A DNA stretch of 64,000 nucleotides from Candidatus Flexicrinis proximus (GTDB lineage: Bacteria; Chloroflexota; Anaerolineae; Aggregatilineales; Phototrophicaceae), in the NCBI GenBank assembly GCA_016712885.1, contig JADJQF010000011.1, positions 186,001 through 250,000 on the forward strand, in the 5' to 3' direction. Positions within the stretch are counted from its first letter, which is position 1, and every line of letters begins with the position of its first letter. The position numbers and the translations under genes were made by a program. Below the pieces are notes generated by a model. It was not told where the DNA came from and did not search any database. It saw only the letters and a program-made list of their open reading frames with translations. Shown in pieces: positions 30,833 through 40,210 of this stretch.

Positions 30833-32967
30833 ATGTTCAAGACCGTATGTTTGCTGTTCCTGTTTGCACTGACTTCGGTGGCATTTGCAGATGGGATGAT
30901 TATGCCCACGGATGTCATGCAGGATTACCTCAACGTGCGCTATCACCACGTCGAGGTGACGATTGACGGCGTACGCGACCACCCAGGTTGAGCAGGAGTT
31001 TTACAACCCGTTCCCGTACGCGGTGAGTGGACAGTACCTGTTTCCCGTACCGCCGGACATGATCCTGTCGGACTTCCAAGTGACGCTGGAGGGCGCGGCG
31101 CAAGCGGCGGTGCGGCAGGACCGCGCGGCGACGAACGCCATCCTGTACCAGATGGTTGCCGACCGGCGCGACCCGTCTCTGCTGCAATACATCGACTGGG
31201 AGACACTGGCGCTCGACATCGACCTGGCTCCGGGCGGGTCACGGGTGATGACGATTCAGTATGAAGAGGTGCTAGCACCGCTCAACAATGCGCTGCATTA
31301 CCGCTATATCATGAGTACCGAGCGGTATAGCGCGGCTCCGCTGGAATCAGCGTCGATCACGGTGCGGATGCTGAACGATGGGATCAGCGGCGTGTATTCG
31401 CCGGAGTATCCTGTCGTGACCGATTATTCGACCCCCGGACAGGTGACCGCCAGCTGGTCGCAGCAGTTCACGAACCCGACGCGGGACTTCGACCTATTCT
31501 TCACGTCGGCCGAAAACGGGTTTGGCGGCACGCTGCTCACGGCTGGACGCGAGGGCGGCTCGCACTTCATGTTCCAGTTCGCGCCGGATACGCAGATTTC
31601 GACGGAGACGACGCTTCCGAAGGATATTGTCTTCGTGATCGACCGGTCGGGAAGCATGGGAAGGCGAAAAGATCCTGCAGGCCCACGCGGCACTGACCCA
31701 AATCCTGGGGCGGCTGAACGCGAACGACCGGTTTTCGATCGTCGGCTTCGACGACATGATCGATGTATTCAGCGAACATCTGATGCCGGTCACCAGCGAC
31801 TCGATACGCGAGGCGTTCAGTTTTGTGGACGGGCTGACGGCACGGAATGCGACGGACATCGGCGCGGGCCTCCAGACCGGACTGCAGTTAATCGAACGGG
31901 CGAAGCCCGCTCCAGCGCCACCAAGCTGATCGTCTTCCTGACGGACGGCCTGCCGACGGCGGGACTCGTAGACGACGTGTCGATCGTGGATCTGGTGGGC
32001 GGCATAACCATGACGGCACGGTGCAGATCCATGCGTTTGGCGTGGGTTACGATGTGAACACCCACCTGCTGGACAGGATCGCGGCAGACAACGGCGGCGC
32101 GGTCACGTATGTGCAGCCCGGCGAGAACCTCGAAACAGTGATGACCGGGTTTTACGCCCGGATCGCCAACCCAGCGCTGACGAATATTCGCGTGACGTTT
32201 GAGGGGATGGAAGTCGCCGCCCTGTATCCGCAGACGATCCCCGACCTATTTCAGGGGTCGAGCGTGCTGATTGCGGGGCAGTTCCTGGCATCGAGCGACC
32301 ATGTGACCGTGCGGGTGAGCGGCAACGCCGGCGCGGAGGCCAAGGAATACGTCTACGAGTTCGACCTGCGCGAGACCGGCGACCACAGCTTCGTCTCGCG
32401 GCTGTGGGTGACGCGGCAGATCGGGCATCTGCTGGACATCGTGCGCGTCGAAGGCGAAACCGAGGAACTGAAAGCCGAAATCCGCAGGCTGGGGCTGGAA
32501 TACGGCATTGTGACGCCTTACACAACGTTTGTCATCGCTCCACAGGCCGACGGCGCGGCGTCCGGTGAGAATATGCGGCTGTACTCCGACCTCGACGCGC
32601 TCAACTCGGTGAGCGGCTCGACCACGGTGCAGGCACGGGTGCAGAACCTGGCGTACCAGAACTCAGATCAGAGCGCGTGGGCACAGGGTGCGAATATCGT
32701 CAATGCCGGGCGCAACAACCTGGTCAGGTGGGGAGCCAGTACGTCGACCTGCAGCTGGTGGCAGGCAGCGATGGGATTGAGAACGGGATTACAGCGGACT
32801 GGCTTGAGGCGAATATCAGCGTGGATGTGGTGATCGTTTTCGGATCGGCGGAGTACTTCACGCTGGCGAGCGACCCGGCGGCGCGCCTGCTGCTGCAGAA
32901 CGGGACAGACATGATCTTCCCGTACAATGGCCAGACATACCGGGTACAGGATCCGACCCTGGAGTAG
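30833..32967 (+). CDS. Secreted VIT and von Willebrand factor A domain protein (frameshifted)
   Basis: About 710 residues, with signal peptide MFKTVCLLFLFALTSVAFA. A VIT (inter-alpha-trypsin inhibitor) domain spans roughly 20-170 (QVEQEFYNPFPYAVSGQYLF, MTIQYEEVLAP). The vWA domain follows with the metal-ion-dependent adhesion site DIVFVIDRSGSMG, later ATDIGAGLQTGL and KLIVFLTDGLPTAG, so the DxSxS...T...D metal ligands are present. The C-terminal half has a beta-rich part and the family tail LGLEYGIVTPYTTFV. Frame changes near 30975, 31665, 31910, 32015 and 32725. ATG 30833 has GAGGA upstream. Likely an extracytoplasmic adhesion or scaffold protein; partner unknown. Confidence 0.83.
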
Positions 32968-33094
32968 GAACTAAACTTGCAACGGGCAGCCCGCGAAGGC
33001 TACCTGAGCGAGAAGGGGCACGGTCTGCCGTGCCCTGTGTGTTTTGCCGGTGTATGATTATGAGGCTGCAGGCAAGCGCACCAGAAAGCGACCA

Positions 33095-33775
33095 ATGTCC
33101 AAAATCCTGGTTGTCGATGACGAACCGCCGATGATCCAAGTCCTTTCGTATAACCTGAAGCAGTCGGGGTACGAGGTGCTGGTGGCGCGGGACGGCGAGG
33201 AAGCGCTGGCACAGGCTCGACGGCACCTGCCTGACCTGATCATCCTTGACCTGATGCTGCCGAAAATAGACGGACTGGAAGTGTGCCGCCGGCTGCGGCG
33301 CGAGCGCGATGTGCCGATTATTATGCTTACGGCGCGAGACGACGAAATCGACCGCGTGGTCGGGCTGGAGTTAGGCGCGGATGATTATGTGGCGAAGCCG
33401 TTCAGCGTCCGGGAACTGCTGGCAAGGATCCGGAATGTCCTGCGGCGGTTTCAACCAATCGAACCGGCCGAGATTGTACGGAGCGGGGAGCTGGTGATCG
33501 ATACGGCCAGCCATACGGCAAAAGTGGCGGACGTGGTGCTGGAGCTGACCTCGCTGGAATTCGCGGTTCTGCTGGCGCTGGCGCGGCACGCCGGACGGGC
33601 ACTGAGCCGCGAACAGCTGATTGAGGCGGTCTGGGGATACGAGTATCTCGGGGACGGGCGGGTTGTAGACGCGGTGATTAAACGGGTGCGGAACAAGCTG
33701 CGCGAAGCCGCGACGGATGCGGACATGATCGTGACCATACGGGGACTGGGATACAAGATCGAACATGCTGACTAG
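33095..33775 (+). CDS. OmpR/PhoB-family response regulator
   Basis: Intact, 226 residues. Receiver domain: ILVVDDEPPM with the acidic pocket, phosphoacceptor Asp in LIILDLMLPKIDG (about residue 51), MLTARDD and ADDYVAKPF. Winged-helix output domain ends VDAVIKRVRNKLREA and IRGLGYKIE, as in PhoB. ATG 33095 is used because it starts directly at the receiver strand; upstream codons have no family match. The histidine kinase gene starts 11 bases before its stop, so the pair is co-translated. Confidence 0.92.
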   Translation: MSKILVVDDEPPMIQVLSYNLKQSGYEVLVARDGEEALAQARRHLPDLIILDLMLPKIDGLEVCRRLRRERDVPIIMLTARDDEIDRVVGLELGADDYVAKPFSVRELLARIRNVLRRFQPIEPAEIVRSGELVIDTASHTAKVADVVLELTSLEFAVLLALARHAGRALSREQLIEAVWGYEYLGDGRVVDAVIKRVRNKLREAATDADMIVTIRGLGYKIEHAD

Positions 33776-35240
33776 ACTACGGTTCCGGCTTGTCCTCAGC
33801 CATCTGACTGTGATCGTGCTGGCGATGGGTTTGTCGGGCGTGCTGCTGCTGTCGTTCTTCGAGCGATACTTTCTGGAGGCGACCGAGAACAGCCTGTTCG
33901 CGCAGGCGCGGATCACGGCACAGTCACTGGTGCCGGGGGCGATTGCCGACGGGCCAGTCATAGATGTACAGACGCCGCTGACCAATACGATCCAGCAGCA
34001 GACGACCAGCAATATCTACCTGCAGTCGTCGCGGACGACTACAACGGCGTCGGATCAGGATGCGCTGGGCGAAAGCGGCGTCCAGCTTGGCGCTCAACTT
34101 ACCACGCGGATCCATATCCTCGATCAGGCCGGGATCGTCCTGGTGGATTCGCTGGACGAACTGACCGGACAGGATTTGAGCGGGATAGAGCCTGTCAAGA
34201 CGGCACTGGGCGGAAGTTCCGCCAGCACCACGATTGACGGCACGATGCTGGTCGCGCTGCCGGTCTCGGCGGATGGCGAGGCGGTGGCCGTGGTGTACCT
34301 GAGCCAGCCGCTGAGCGATGTGGTCGCGGTGCTGCAAGACCTGCGCGGGCGCTGGGGGCTGGCGACCGCGATCGGGCTGCTGCTTTCGGCGGTGGCGGGG
34401 TCAATCCTTTCGCAGGTGATCGTCAACCCTCTGCTCCGGCTGACGACCGCAGTGGAGGCAGTGGCCGAGGGGAATCTCGATCAGAAGGTGGTGCTTAACC
34501 GGCGCGACGAGCTGGGACGTCTGAGCGCGGCATTCAACGAAATGACCGACTCGCTAAGGGCTGCGCGGCAAATCCAGATCGACTTTGTCGCCAATGTATC
34601 GCACGAACTGCGTACCCCGCTGACATCAGTGAAGACGATGACCGAGACCCTGCGCAACGGCGCCGCGGACGACCTTGAAGTGCGCGACGCGTTTCTGGAA
34701 ACAGTCGAGAACGAAGCCGACCGGCTGATCGGGCTGGTGAACGATCTGCTGCTGCTTTCCCGCGCGGATTCCCGCGTGTTGAACCTGCGTCCGGCAAAGG
34801 TGGGACTGGCCGAGTTCATCCAGGCGCAGGTGAGGCCCTGGATGGCGCGGACGGAGACGGCGATCCAGGCGGAGGTCGACGCCGATCTGACGGCGGCAAT
34901 CGACACTGACCGGATCGCGCAGGTGATGATCAACGTGCTGGACAACGCGGTGACGTACTCGCGGCCGGGTGGAGCGATCACGATCAGGGCGACGGGCACC
35001 GATAAGAACTTCGTACAGGTGAGCGTGAAGGACGAAGGGATCGGGATTGCTGCCGCGGAACTGCCACGAATCGGCCAGCGCTTTTACCGGACGGACAAGG
35101 CGCGGTCGCGCTCGCAAGGGGGGAGCGGCCTGGGGCTGGCGATTGCGTCGGCGCTGGTCGAGGCGCACGGCGGACGGCTGTGGCTGGATAGCACAGAAGG
35201 CATCGGAACGACGGTGCATTTCACACTGCCCAAGGCCTGA
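33765..35240 (+). CDS. Sensor histidine kinase (PhoR/VicK-like)
   Basis: Intact, 491 residues. Membrane span at about 10-32 (LSHLTVIVLAMGLSGVLLL), an extracytoplasmic sensor region to about 200, a second span near 205-225, HAMP linker (NPLLRLTTAVEAVAEGNL), then HisKA with FVANVSHELRTPLTSVKTM (phosphorylated His about 275) and HATPase with NVLDNAVTYS, DEGIGI and GGSGLGLAIASALVEAHGG. Overlaps the preceding response regulator, its obvious partner. The domain order resembles PhoR and WalK kinases; the signal is unknown. Confidence 0.92.
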   Translation: MLTRLRFRLVLSHLTVIVLAMGLSGVLLLSFFERYFLEATENSLFAQARITAQSLVPGAIADGPVIDVQTPLTNTIQQQTTSNIYLQSSRTTTTASDQDALGESGVQLGAQLTTRIHILDQAGIVLVDSLDELTGQDLSGIEPVKTALGGSSASTTIDGTMLVALPVSADGEAVAVVYLSQPLSDVVAVLQDLRGRWGLATAIGLLLSAVAGSILSQVIVNPLLRLTTAVEAVAEGNLDQKVVLNRRDELGRLSAAFNEMTDSLRAARQIQIDFVANVSHELRTPLTSVKTMTETLRNGAADDLEVRDAFLETVENEADRLIGLVNDLLLLSRADSRVLNLRPAKVGLAEFIQAQVRPWMARTETAIQAEVDADLTAAIDTDRIAQVMINVLDNAVTYSRPGGAITIRATGTDKNFVQVSVKDEGIGIAAAELPRIGQRFYRTDKARSRSQGGSGLGLAIASALVEAHGGRLWLDSTEGIGTTVHFTLPKA

Positions 35241-35581
35241 AAAACCTTGATTCATCGCCACGCAATTCGACATTACACTGTGATGTGCAGGCTGAAATAT
35301 TGGTGACTCCCCACTGAATTTCTTCATCCATTCCACGCATCAGCGCACTGATGTTCAACCTCGCAAGATGTCATCACGGATTTCGAGAGGCTCATCGCCC
35401 GCCGAAGAAATCGACCGGTCCGCGGTGAAAGACCGGCCGAAACACGCCTCGCAGCATTTCCATACAGAACTCCGGGTGATTGCGCCGACTTATGCGGCGG
35501 CACCCCGGCAATCGGAAACGAAGCGAGCATACGGCTGCGACAGCCTCAGATCCCGAAATCCAGAGCGCAGGAGCGATTATC
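35241..35581. other. Gap with no recognised gene
   Basis: 340 bases after the kinase stop. Only short, unsupported open stretches occur; no terminator with a T-run, tRNA or repeat was seen. Confidence 0.5.
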
Positions 35582-35928
35582 ATGATGCCGACAGTACAAG
35601 ATTTCCTGGAACGAGATGGGGCGCTGATCGTCCGGACAACGGGCGGGGATCAGCGCGCAAGCGGACAACTGGTGCGGCTGCACCGCAACGGTCAAGAAGT
35701 GTTGTGGGGCTACCTGGATGAAGGCGAACGCTTCGTCTGCGAAGGCGGAGCCCCACTGCCCCCACGGCCGCCAGCGCACGTACGCTGGCGCTCAAGATCG
35801 ATACGGACACCTACGACATTCTGGTCGACGGACAAGTGATTTCGGAAGGACTGCCGCTGCACGGGCGCAGCGGTTGGATCGGCATGGTTGCTTACCGCGG
35901 GCCAGCGACGTACACCGATTTCAGCTAG
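35582..35928 (+). CDS. Small LamG/concanavalin-like protein or gene remnant (one frameshift)
   Basis: About 115 residues after one frame change near 35770. The first part is MMPTVQDFLERDGALIVRTT, the second LKIDTDTYDILVDGQVISEG then GRSGWIGMVAYRGPATYTDF. The strand pattern (xxVDGQVI, GxIGMVAYRGxATYxDF) resembles the last strands of LamG or family-16/DUF1080 concanavalin-like domains, usually part of larger secreted proteins. There is no signal peptide and no clear ribosome binding site, so it may be the tail of a decayed gene. Confidence 0.4.
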
Positions 35929-35935
35929 AGCTTCA

Positions 35936-36053
35936 GATGGGGTTCCACCCCAAACCCCGGCATGAGTTTGTACTCCTCACCTCCTACAGCGAATTGATCG
36001 GGCACGCCTGATCAATTCGCACGTGAGGGGGCATGGAGGCGCCGCCTCTAAAA
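35936..36053 (-). repeat. Dispersed intergenic repeat, copy C
   Basis: On the minus strand: GAGGCGGCGCCTCC, central stem GCGAATTGATC/GATCAATTCGC (36010-36020 and 35989-35999, ten-base loop), then GGAGTACAAACTCATGCC and CGGGGTTTGGGGTGG. The central stem sequence is different from that of other copies but perfectly paired. Lies between the small LamG-like gene and the BNR gene. Confidence 0.75.
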
Positions 36054-36071
36054 ACAAGCACAACCCACGCC

Positions 36072-37186
36072 CTAGACGGACGCAAAACGAACGGAATAGA
36101 TGGGCGGGAGGTTGCTGCCGAGCGATCGCCACGAGTCGCCGCGATCATCGGAGAGATAGAGGTTGCCGGTGGTGGTGCCGAAGGCGAGACGATCGCCCTT
36201 GAGGTCGAGCGCGTGGCGCAGAACGACATCGTAGGTTAGAGCCTGCGGGAGGCCGTCGCGCAGCGCCGTCCAGGTCTTGCCGCCATCCTGGGTGCGGCAG
36301 ACGCAGAGAGCCTGACCAATAGCGGTACGGAATTCGGCGTCGATGGCCGGGATGACCCAGGCGGTATCGGGATCGGTTTCATCGGCAGCGATCGGAAACC
36401 CGAAGTAGACGGGACCGCCTTCCTGAGAGACATCGTGCCATGTTTGGCCGGAGTCGGTACTGTGGAAGACGCCGCAGTGGTTCTGCATCCAGAGCACGTC
36501 AGGGTTGGCGGGGGACATGAGCAGATAGTGGGGGTCATGGCCGAATTCACTGTGCGGGTCGGGCAGGTAATTGGCATACAGTCCCTTGTTGAGGGGCTGC
36601 CATGAGGCGCCGTCGTCGCGGGTTTCATAGACACCGCCGACGCTGATGCCAATCACAACATGGCGGCTGTCGCGCGGATCGACACACAAGGAACACAGGC
36701 CGGGATGGTCGCGGCCGCCGCCGAACCACCAGGAGGTGCGTTCGGGACGGTTCCAGAGGGCATCGACGAAGGTGAAGGTTTCGCCGCCGTCGTCGCTCTG
36801 AAAAGAGGCCGCCAGGTTCGGTGCCAAGATACAGCCGCTGGGGCTGATCGGCACCCCGGCGCGATGAGCCAGATGTAGCTGAGGGTCGCGGGCTTCAGCT
36901 TGGCTTCTTCGCCAGGAAACGCGGTATTGATGGCCGCGTCTGCGGGATAAACCGGGGCGGGGATTTCGGTCCAGGTCGCGCCGTTATCGGCCGATTTGTG
37001 GAGTTTGCAGCCCCAGTGGCCGTGGTCGATGGCGGCCCAGAGGATGCCAGTGCGCGGATCACGCATGGCATGAGAGACGGGCTGGGCTTTGAAGGATTCG
37101 CGGCAGAAGCGCCATTCGCCGCCGTGGTCCTCGAATTGGAGCAACCCCTTGCGGGTCCCCAGAATCATCATTTCAGTCATGTTCAT
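36072..37186 (-). CDS. BNR/sialidase-like beta-propeller protein (one frameshift)
   Basis: About 370 residues, no signal peptide. Contains repeated Asp-box (BNR) motifs: KSADNGATWTEI, QSDDGGETFTFV, ETRDDGASWQPL, HSTDSGQTWHDV, RTQDGGKTWTAL and LSDDRGDSWRSL, so a six- to seven-bladed propeller of the VPS10/exo-sialidase-like type. The frame changes near 36860. The start ATG at 37186 overlaps the stop of the MoaD-like gene (ATGA), so both are co-translated. This propeller and MoaD pairing is seen in other bacteria, but the function is not established; catalytic sialidase residues are not evident. Confidence 0.82.
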
Positions 37187-37457
37187 CCCCCTGAAAGCGC
37201 CTGCATGATAAAAACGACCTGATCCTGGCCGACGGCATCCTGAAGGTGCTGGCGGTCGGAGACCATTTCCTGATCGACAAAGATATTGACGTGCTTGCGG
37301 AGCGCGCCGCGCTCATCGACGACATAGGTGGCGAGACCGGGATAGCGGCGATCCAGCGCGGAGACAATCTCCGCGGCGGTGGCGCCTTCGACGCGGACAC
37401 CCTGCTGGAGTTCGGGAAAGAATTTTGAAGATGACTGGTAAAACGAACGTGTGGCAT
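37183..37457 (-). CDS. MoaD/ThiS-like sulfur-carrier-type protein (one frameshift)
   Basis: About 91 residues of ubiquitin-like fold ending in Gly-Gly (FIMQALSGG), the tail that is adenylated and thiocarboxylated in MoaD/ThiS proteins. It begins MPHVRFTSHLQ at ATG 37457 (GGAG seven bases upstream) and, after restoring one A in an AAAA run near 37425, continues KFFPELQQGVRVEGATAAEI. Also seen: ALRKHVNIFVDQEM. It overlaps the BNR-propeller gene downstream. No MoaE, MoeB or ThiF homologue lies in the window, so its activating enzyme is elsewhere or it works differently. Confidence 0.82.
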
Positions 37458-37627
37458 GGAGTCGCTCCATGATAGCCAGCTTTCCAGTATAGAACAGAAG
37501 TTCTAAATCTGTCAATCAGGTCAGTTGTTAGATTCTTGTTAGGTTATGGAGCGTACTCCGGATGCCGGATTGCTGAACGCGGGTTAAAATGGGCGGCCTG
37601 AGCCGAGTGCAGAAGGGGGATACGCGC

Positions 37628-38617
37628 ATGACCGACAAAATCCGCTGGGGAATCCTGAGTACGGCGAACATTGGACGGAAGCGCGTCGTCCCGGCGATGC
37701 AGCTGTGCAAACACGGCGTGGTGGCGGCGGTGGCGAGCCGGAACGTGGAGGCTGCACGCGAATACGCCAACGAACTCAAGATCCCGAAGGCGTATGGCAG
37801 TTACGAAGCGCTGTTGGCCGACCCGGACATCGACGCGATATATAACCCGCTGCCGAACAGCATGCATGCCGAATGGAGCATCAAATGCGCAGAAGCCGGT
37901 AAACCGACGCTGTGCGAGAAACCGCTGGCCAGCGATGCGGCCGAGGCGCAGACGATGGTAGACGCGTTCGCGGCGCGCGGCGTGCCGTTCGCCGAGGCGT
38001 TCATGTACCGCTTCCACCCGCAGACGGGTCTGGTCAAGCAGCTGCTGGACGATGGGGCGATCGGCGAACTGGTTATGGTGAATGCCGCGTTCAGCTTCAG
38101 AATCCGTGAGGAAGACAATATCCGGCTGAGTAAGGCGCTGGCTGGCGGCGCGCTGATGGACGTGGGGTGCTACTGTGTCAACGTGACACGGCTGATGGCC
38201 GGCGCGGAGCCGATTTCGGTTAAGGCGATGCAGCGCACCGGGGTTGTTTCCGGCGTGGACGAGGTGCTGACGGGGGTGATGGCGTTCGCGAGCGGGGTGC
38301 TTGCCCACTTCGACTGCTCGCTGCGGGCGAATTTCACGCATACGTATCAACTGCGCGGAACGACCGGGAAGATCCTGGTTGAAGAAGGGTTTGTCGTCCC
38401 GCCCGATCATCCGTCGACCGTGCGGGTGACGGAGACGAACGCCGCCGGCGCGGAGACGACGCGCGAAATCCGGGTGGCGCCGGCGAACTCGTATACGCTG
38501 ATGGCGGATGACTTCGCGCAGGCGTTGATTGACGGGCGGGCGCCGCGATGGAAGCCGCAGGACGGCGTGGAGAACATGCGGGTGATCGACCAGCTTTACG
38601 CGTCGGCAGCACAGTAG
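37628..38617 (+). CDS. Gfo/Idh/MocA-family NAD(P)-dependent oxidoreductase
   Basis: Intact, 329 residues. Rossmann domain begins IRWGILSTANIGRKRVVPAM; ASRNVEAAREYANELKIPKA and YNPLPNSMHAEW follow, with the conserved EKPLA (CEKPLASDAAEA) that carries the catalytic Lys. The C-terminal domain has FMYRFHPQTGLVKQL and GGALMDVGCYCVNVTRLM (Asp/His-type active site with D and Y). Start ATG 37628 follows AAGGGGG. Dehydrogenation of a sugar or cyclitol is likely; substrate not predictable. It is divergent from the MoaD-like gene. Confidence 0.88.
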   Translation: MTDKIRWGILSTANIGRKRVVPAMQLCKHGVVAAVASRNVEAAREYANELKIPKAYGSYEALLADPDIDAIYNPLPNSMHAEWSIKCAEAGKPTLCEKPLASDAAEAQTMVDAFAARGVPFAEAFMYRFHPQTGLVKQLLDDGAIGELVMVNAAFSFRIREEDNIRLSKALAGGALMDVGCYCVNVTRLMAGAEPISVKAMQRTGVVSGVDEVLTGVMAFASGVLAHFDCSLRANFTHTYQLRGTTGKILVEEGFVVPPDHPSTVRVTETNAAGAETTREIRVAPANSYTLMADDFAQALIDGRAPRWKPQDGVENMRVIDQLYASAAQ

Positions 38618-38763
38618 GCCGGAGCGCCGCCGCAGACCGATAAGGCTTGGCGGATTGAAGATAGATTAAATACGGGCGGAACAAAACAGCCTATCCTGTG
38701 TTCAGGGTTTGACACCGCAGCGTCCCATACAAGGAGGGCGCCGCGAAGTTACCGGGATGGGAA

Positions 38764-39183
38764 ATGCCGCGGCTATCACGGTGGTTCATCAAGATTGGGA
38801 TGCTGTATCTGGTCGCCGGACTGGCGATGGGGTCGGCACTCGCGATGCAGCCGGTGATGGGATGGTCCACGAGCCTGCACCTGCTGCGGCCTGTGTACCT
38901 GCATTTCCTGTTCATCGGGTGGGTGACCCAGCTGATCATGGGCGTGGGGTACTGGATGTTCCCAAAACGGTCGAAGGAAAACCCGCGCGGAAGCGAGCGG
39001 ATGGGCTGGGCGGTGCTGATCCTGCTGAACGCCGGACTGGTCCTGCGGGCAGTCGGCGAACCGGCGGTCGTGCTGTATCCCGACGCGAAACTTGGTTGGA
39101 CACTGGCGACGGCGGCGACACTGCTGCTGCTGGCGGGCTGGGGGTTCGTGCTGAATACGTGGGGCCGGATCAGGGAGCGATAA
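38764..39183 (+). CDS. Four-helix membrane protein, haem-copper oxidase subunit I-like (half size)
   Basis: 139 residues with four membrane spans: IGMLYLVAGLAMGSALAM, VYLHFLFIGWVTQLIMGVGY, VLILLNAGLVLRAVGEPAVV and LATAATLLLLAGWGFVL. The HLHFLFIGW helix resembles the His-bearing helix of cbb3/NorB-type subunit I, but the protein is less than a third of the normal 12-helix length and lacks the copper-site histidines. The next gene is a paralogue, one base apart. Context (DUF2249, cupin, NnrS-like) suggests a nitric-oxide or denitrification-related membrane complex. Confidence 0.65.
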   Translation: MPRLSRWFIKIGMLYLVAGLAMGSALAMQPVMGWSTSLHLLRPVYLHFLFIGWVTQLIMGVGYWMFPKRSKENPRGSERMGWAVLILLNAGLVLRAVGEPAVVLYPDAKLGWTLATAATLLLLAGWGFVLNTWGRIRER

Positions 39184-39184
39184 C

Positions 39185-39616
39185 ATGCCGAAACTGAGCG
39201 TGTGGCTGGTGCGGGCTGCACTGATCCACATGGCGGCCGGGTTCCTGTTCGGCTCTCAAGTCCTGCACCACAAGGGCATCCCGATTTACGCGTGGACCTG
39301 GAAACTGCTCGACCCGCACATCGAACTGATGATCTTTGGATGGACGATGCAGTTCGTGCTGGGCATGGGCTACTGGATCCTGCCGCGGTTTTCCGGCGAG
39401 CACCGCCACGGCGCGACACGTGTTGGATGGTGCGGATTCGCACTGTTCAACGCGGGGGTAACGCTCGGCGCGCTCGGCGGGTGGTTCGATGCCAATGATG
39501 TCGTTTTCGCGGGCAGAGTGCTGCTGCTGACGGGGGTAGTATGCTTCGTCATCGTGCTGTGGCCGCGTGTAAAACCCCTAGGCGGCTATGCTGCCGCCCC
39601 ACGTTCACAGGTTTAG
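39185..39616 (+). CDS. Paralogous four-helix haem-copper oxidase I-like membrane protein
   Basis: 143 residues, same layout as the preceding protein: VRAALIHMAAGFLFGSQVLH, HIELMIFGWTMQFVLGMGYW, FALFNAGVTLGALGGWF and VLLLTGVVCFVIVLW. It keeps the aligned His and the FGW...GMGYW...P signature. It begins one base after the first protein's stop, so both are translated together and may form a heterodimer. Conserved histidines in spans one and two could bind haem; this is inference. Confidence 0.65.
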   Translation: MPKLSVWLVRAALIHMAAGFLFGSQVLHHKGIPIYAWTWKLLDPHIELMIFGWTMQFVLGMGYWILPRFSGEHRHGATRVGWCGFALFNAGVTLGALGGWFDANDVVFAGRVLLLTGVVCFVIVLWPRVKPLGGYAAAPRSQV

Positions 39617-39645
39617 TCTTCGCAAGTTTAGTTAAGGAGAAGGTC

Positions 39646-39879
39646 ATGCAACAACTCGATGTCCGTACCATTACACCACGCCACCGCCACGAGATCATTT
39701 TCGACGTTTTCGACAATCTGCCGGAAGGTCAGGGCTTCGAACTGGTCAACGACCATGCACCGACTCCGCTGTATTACCAATTCCTGCATGAGCGCGCGGA
39801 CAAGTTCACATGGACGTACCTTGAAGAGGGACCAGAGGTGTGGCGCGTGCTGATAGTGCACACGGGGAACGGAAACTAG
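39646..39879 (+). CDS. DUF2249 domain protein
   Basis: 77 residues: LDVRTITPRHRHEIIFDVFD, then GFELVNDHAPTPLYYQFLHE and WRVLIVHTG, matching DUF2249 along its whole length. ATG 39646 follows AAGGAGAAGG, a strong ribosome binding site. DUF2249 proteins accompany NO reductase and NnrS genes in many denitrifiers, where a redox or carrier role is suspected. The conserved NDH-P-PLYYQ stretch is present. Confidence 0.8.
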   Translation: MQQLDVRTITPRHRHEIIFDVFDNLPEGQGFELVNDHAPTPLYYQFLHERADKFTWTYLEEGPEVWRVLIVHTGNGN

Positions 39880-39883
39880 AGCC

Positions 39884-40210
39884 ATGGACGCCTTATACCA
39901 ACTGGTGGCGGACACCAAAGCACTGATCGAGTCAATACCGCCGGACAGTATCGTGAGCCGGACGTTCCACAAGGACGAACATCTGCGCGCAATCGTGTTC
40001 GGGTTTGACCGCGGTCAGGAGCTTTCTGAACACACGTCGGCCTATGCCGCGATCATCCAGATCATTTCCGGCGAGGCGAGCGTCACGGCCGGCGGGGACC
40101 GGCATGAACTGCAGGCCGGAAGCTGGCTGTATATGACGCCAAAGCTGAAGCACAGCGTGGTGGCGAAAACGCCGCTGGTGATGCTGCTGACGATGTTCGG
40201 CGGGGAATGA
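39884..40210 (+). CDS. Cupin-domain protein
   Basis: 108 residues, single conserved barrel: FDRGQELSEHTSAYAAIIQI, then SGEASVTAGG and ELQAGSWLYMTPKLKHSVVA. His residues EH..., and KH in the second cupin motif, may bind a metal. It starts five bases after the DUF2249 stop and overlaps the NnrS-like gene, so it belongs to that operon. Small cupins are regular partners of NnrS/DUF2249 genes; a sensing or metal-dependent role is possible. Confidence 0.82.
   Translation: MDALYQLVADTKALIESIPPDSIVSRTFHKDEHLRAIVFGFDRGQELSEHTSAYAAIIQIISGEASVTAGGDRHELQAGSWLYMTPKLKHSVVAKTPLVMLLTMFGGE

Noticed and set aside
5959..33000. Interpretation of the broken genes as a block of pseudogenes
   Set aside because: Codons and active-site motifs remain intact on both sides of each slip and the slips are single bases, often in homopolymers; true decay would also show stops and substitutions.
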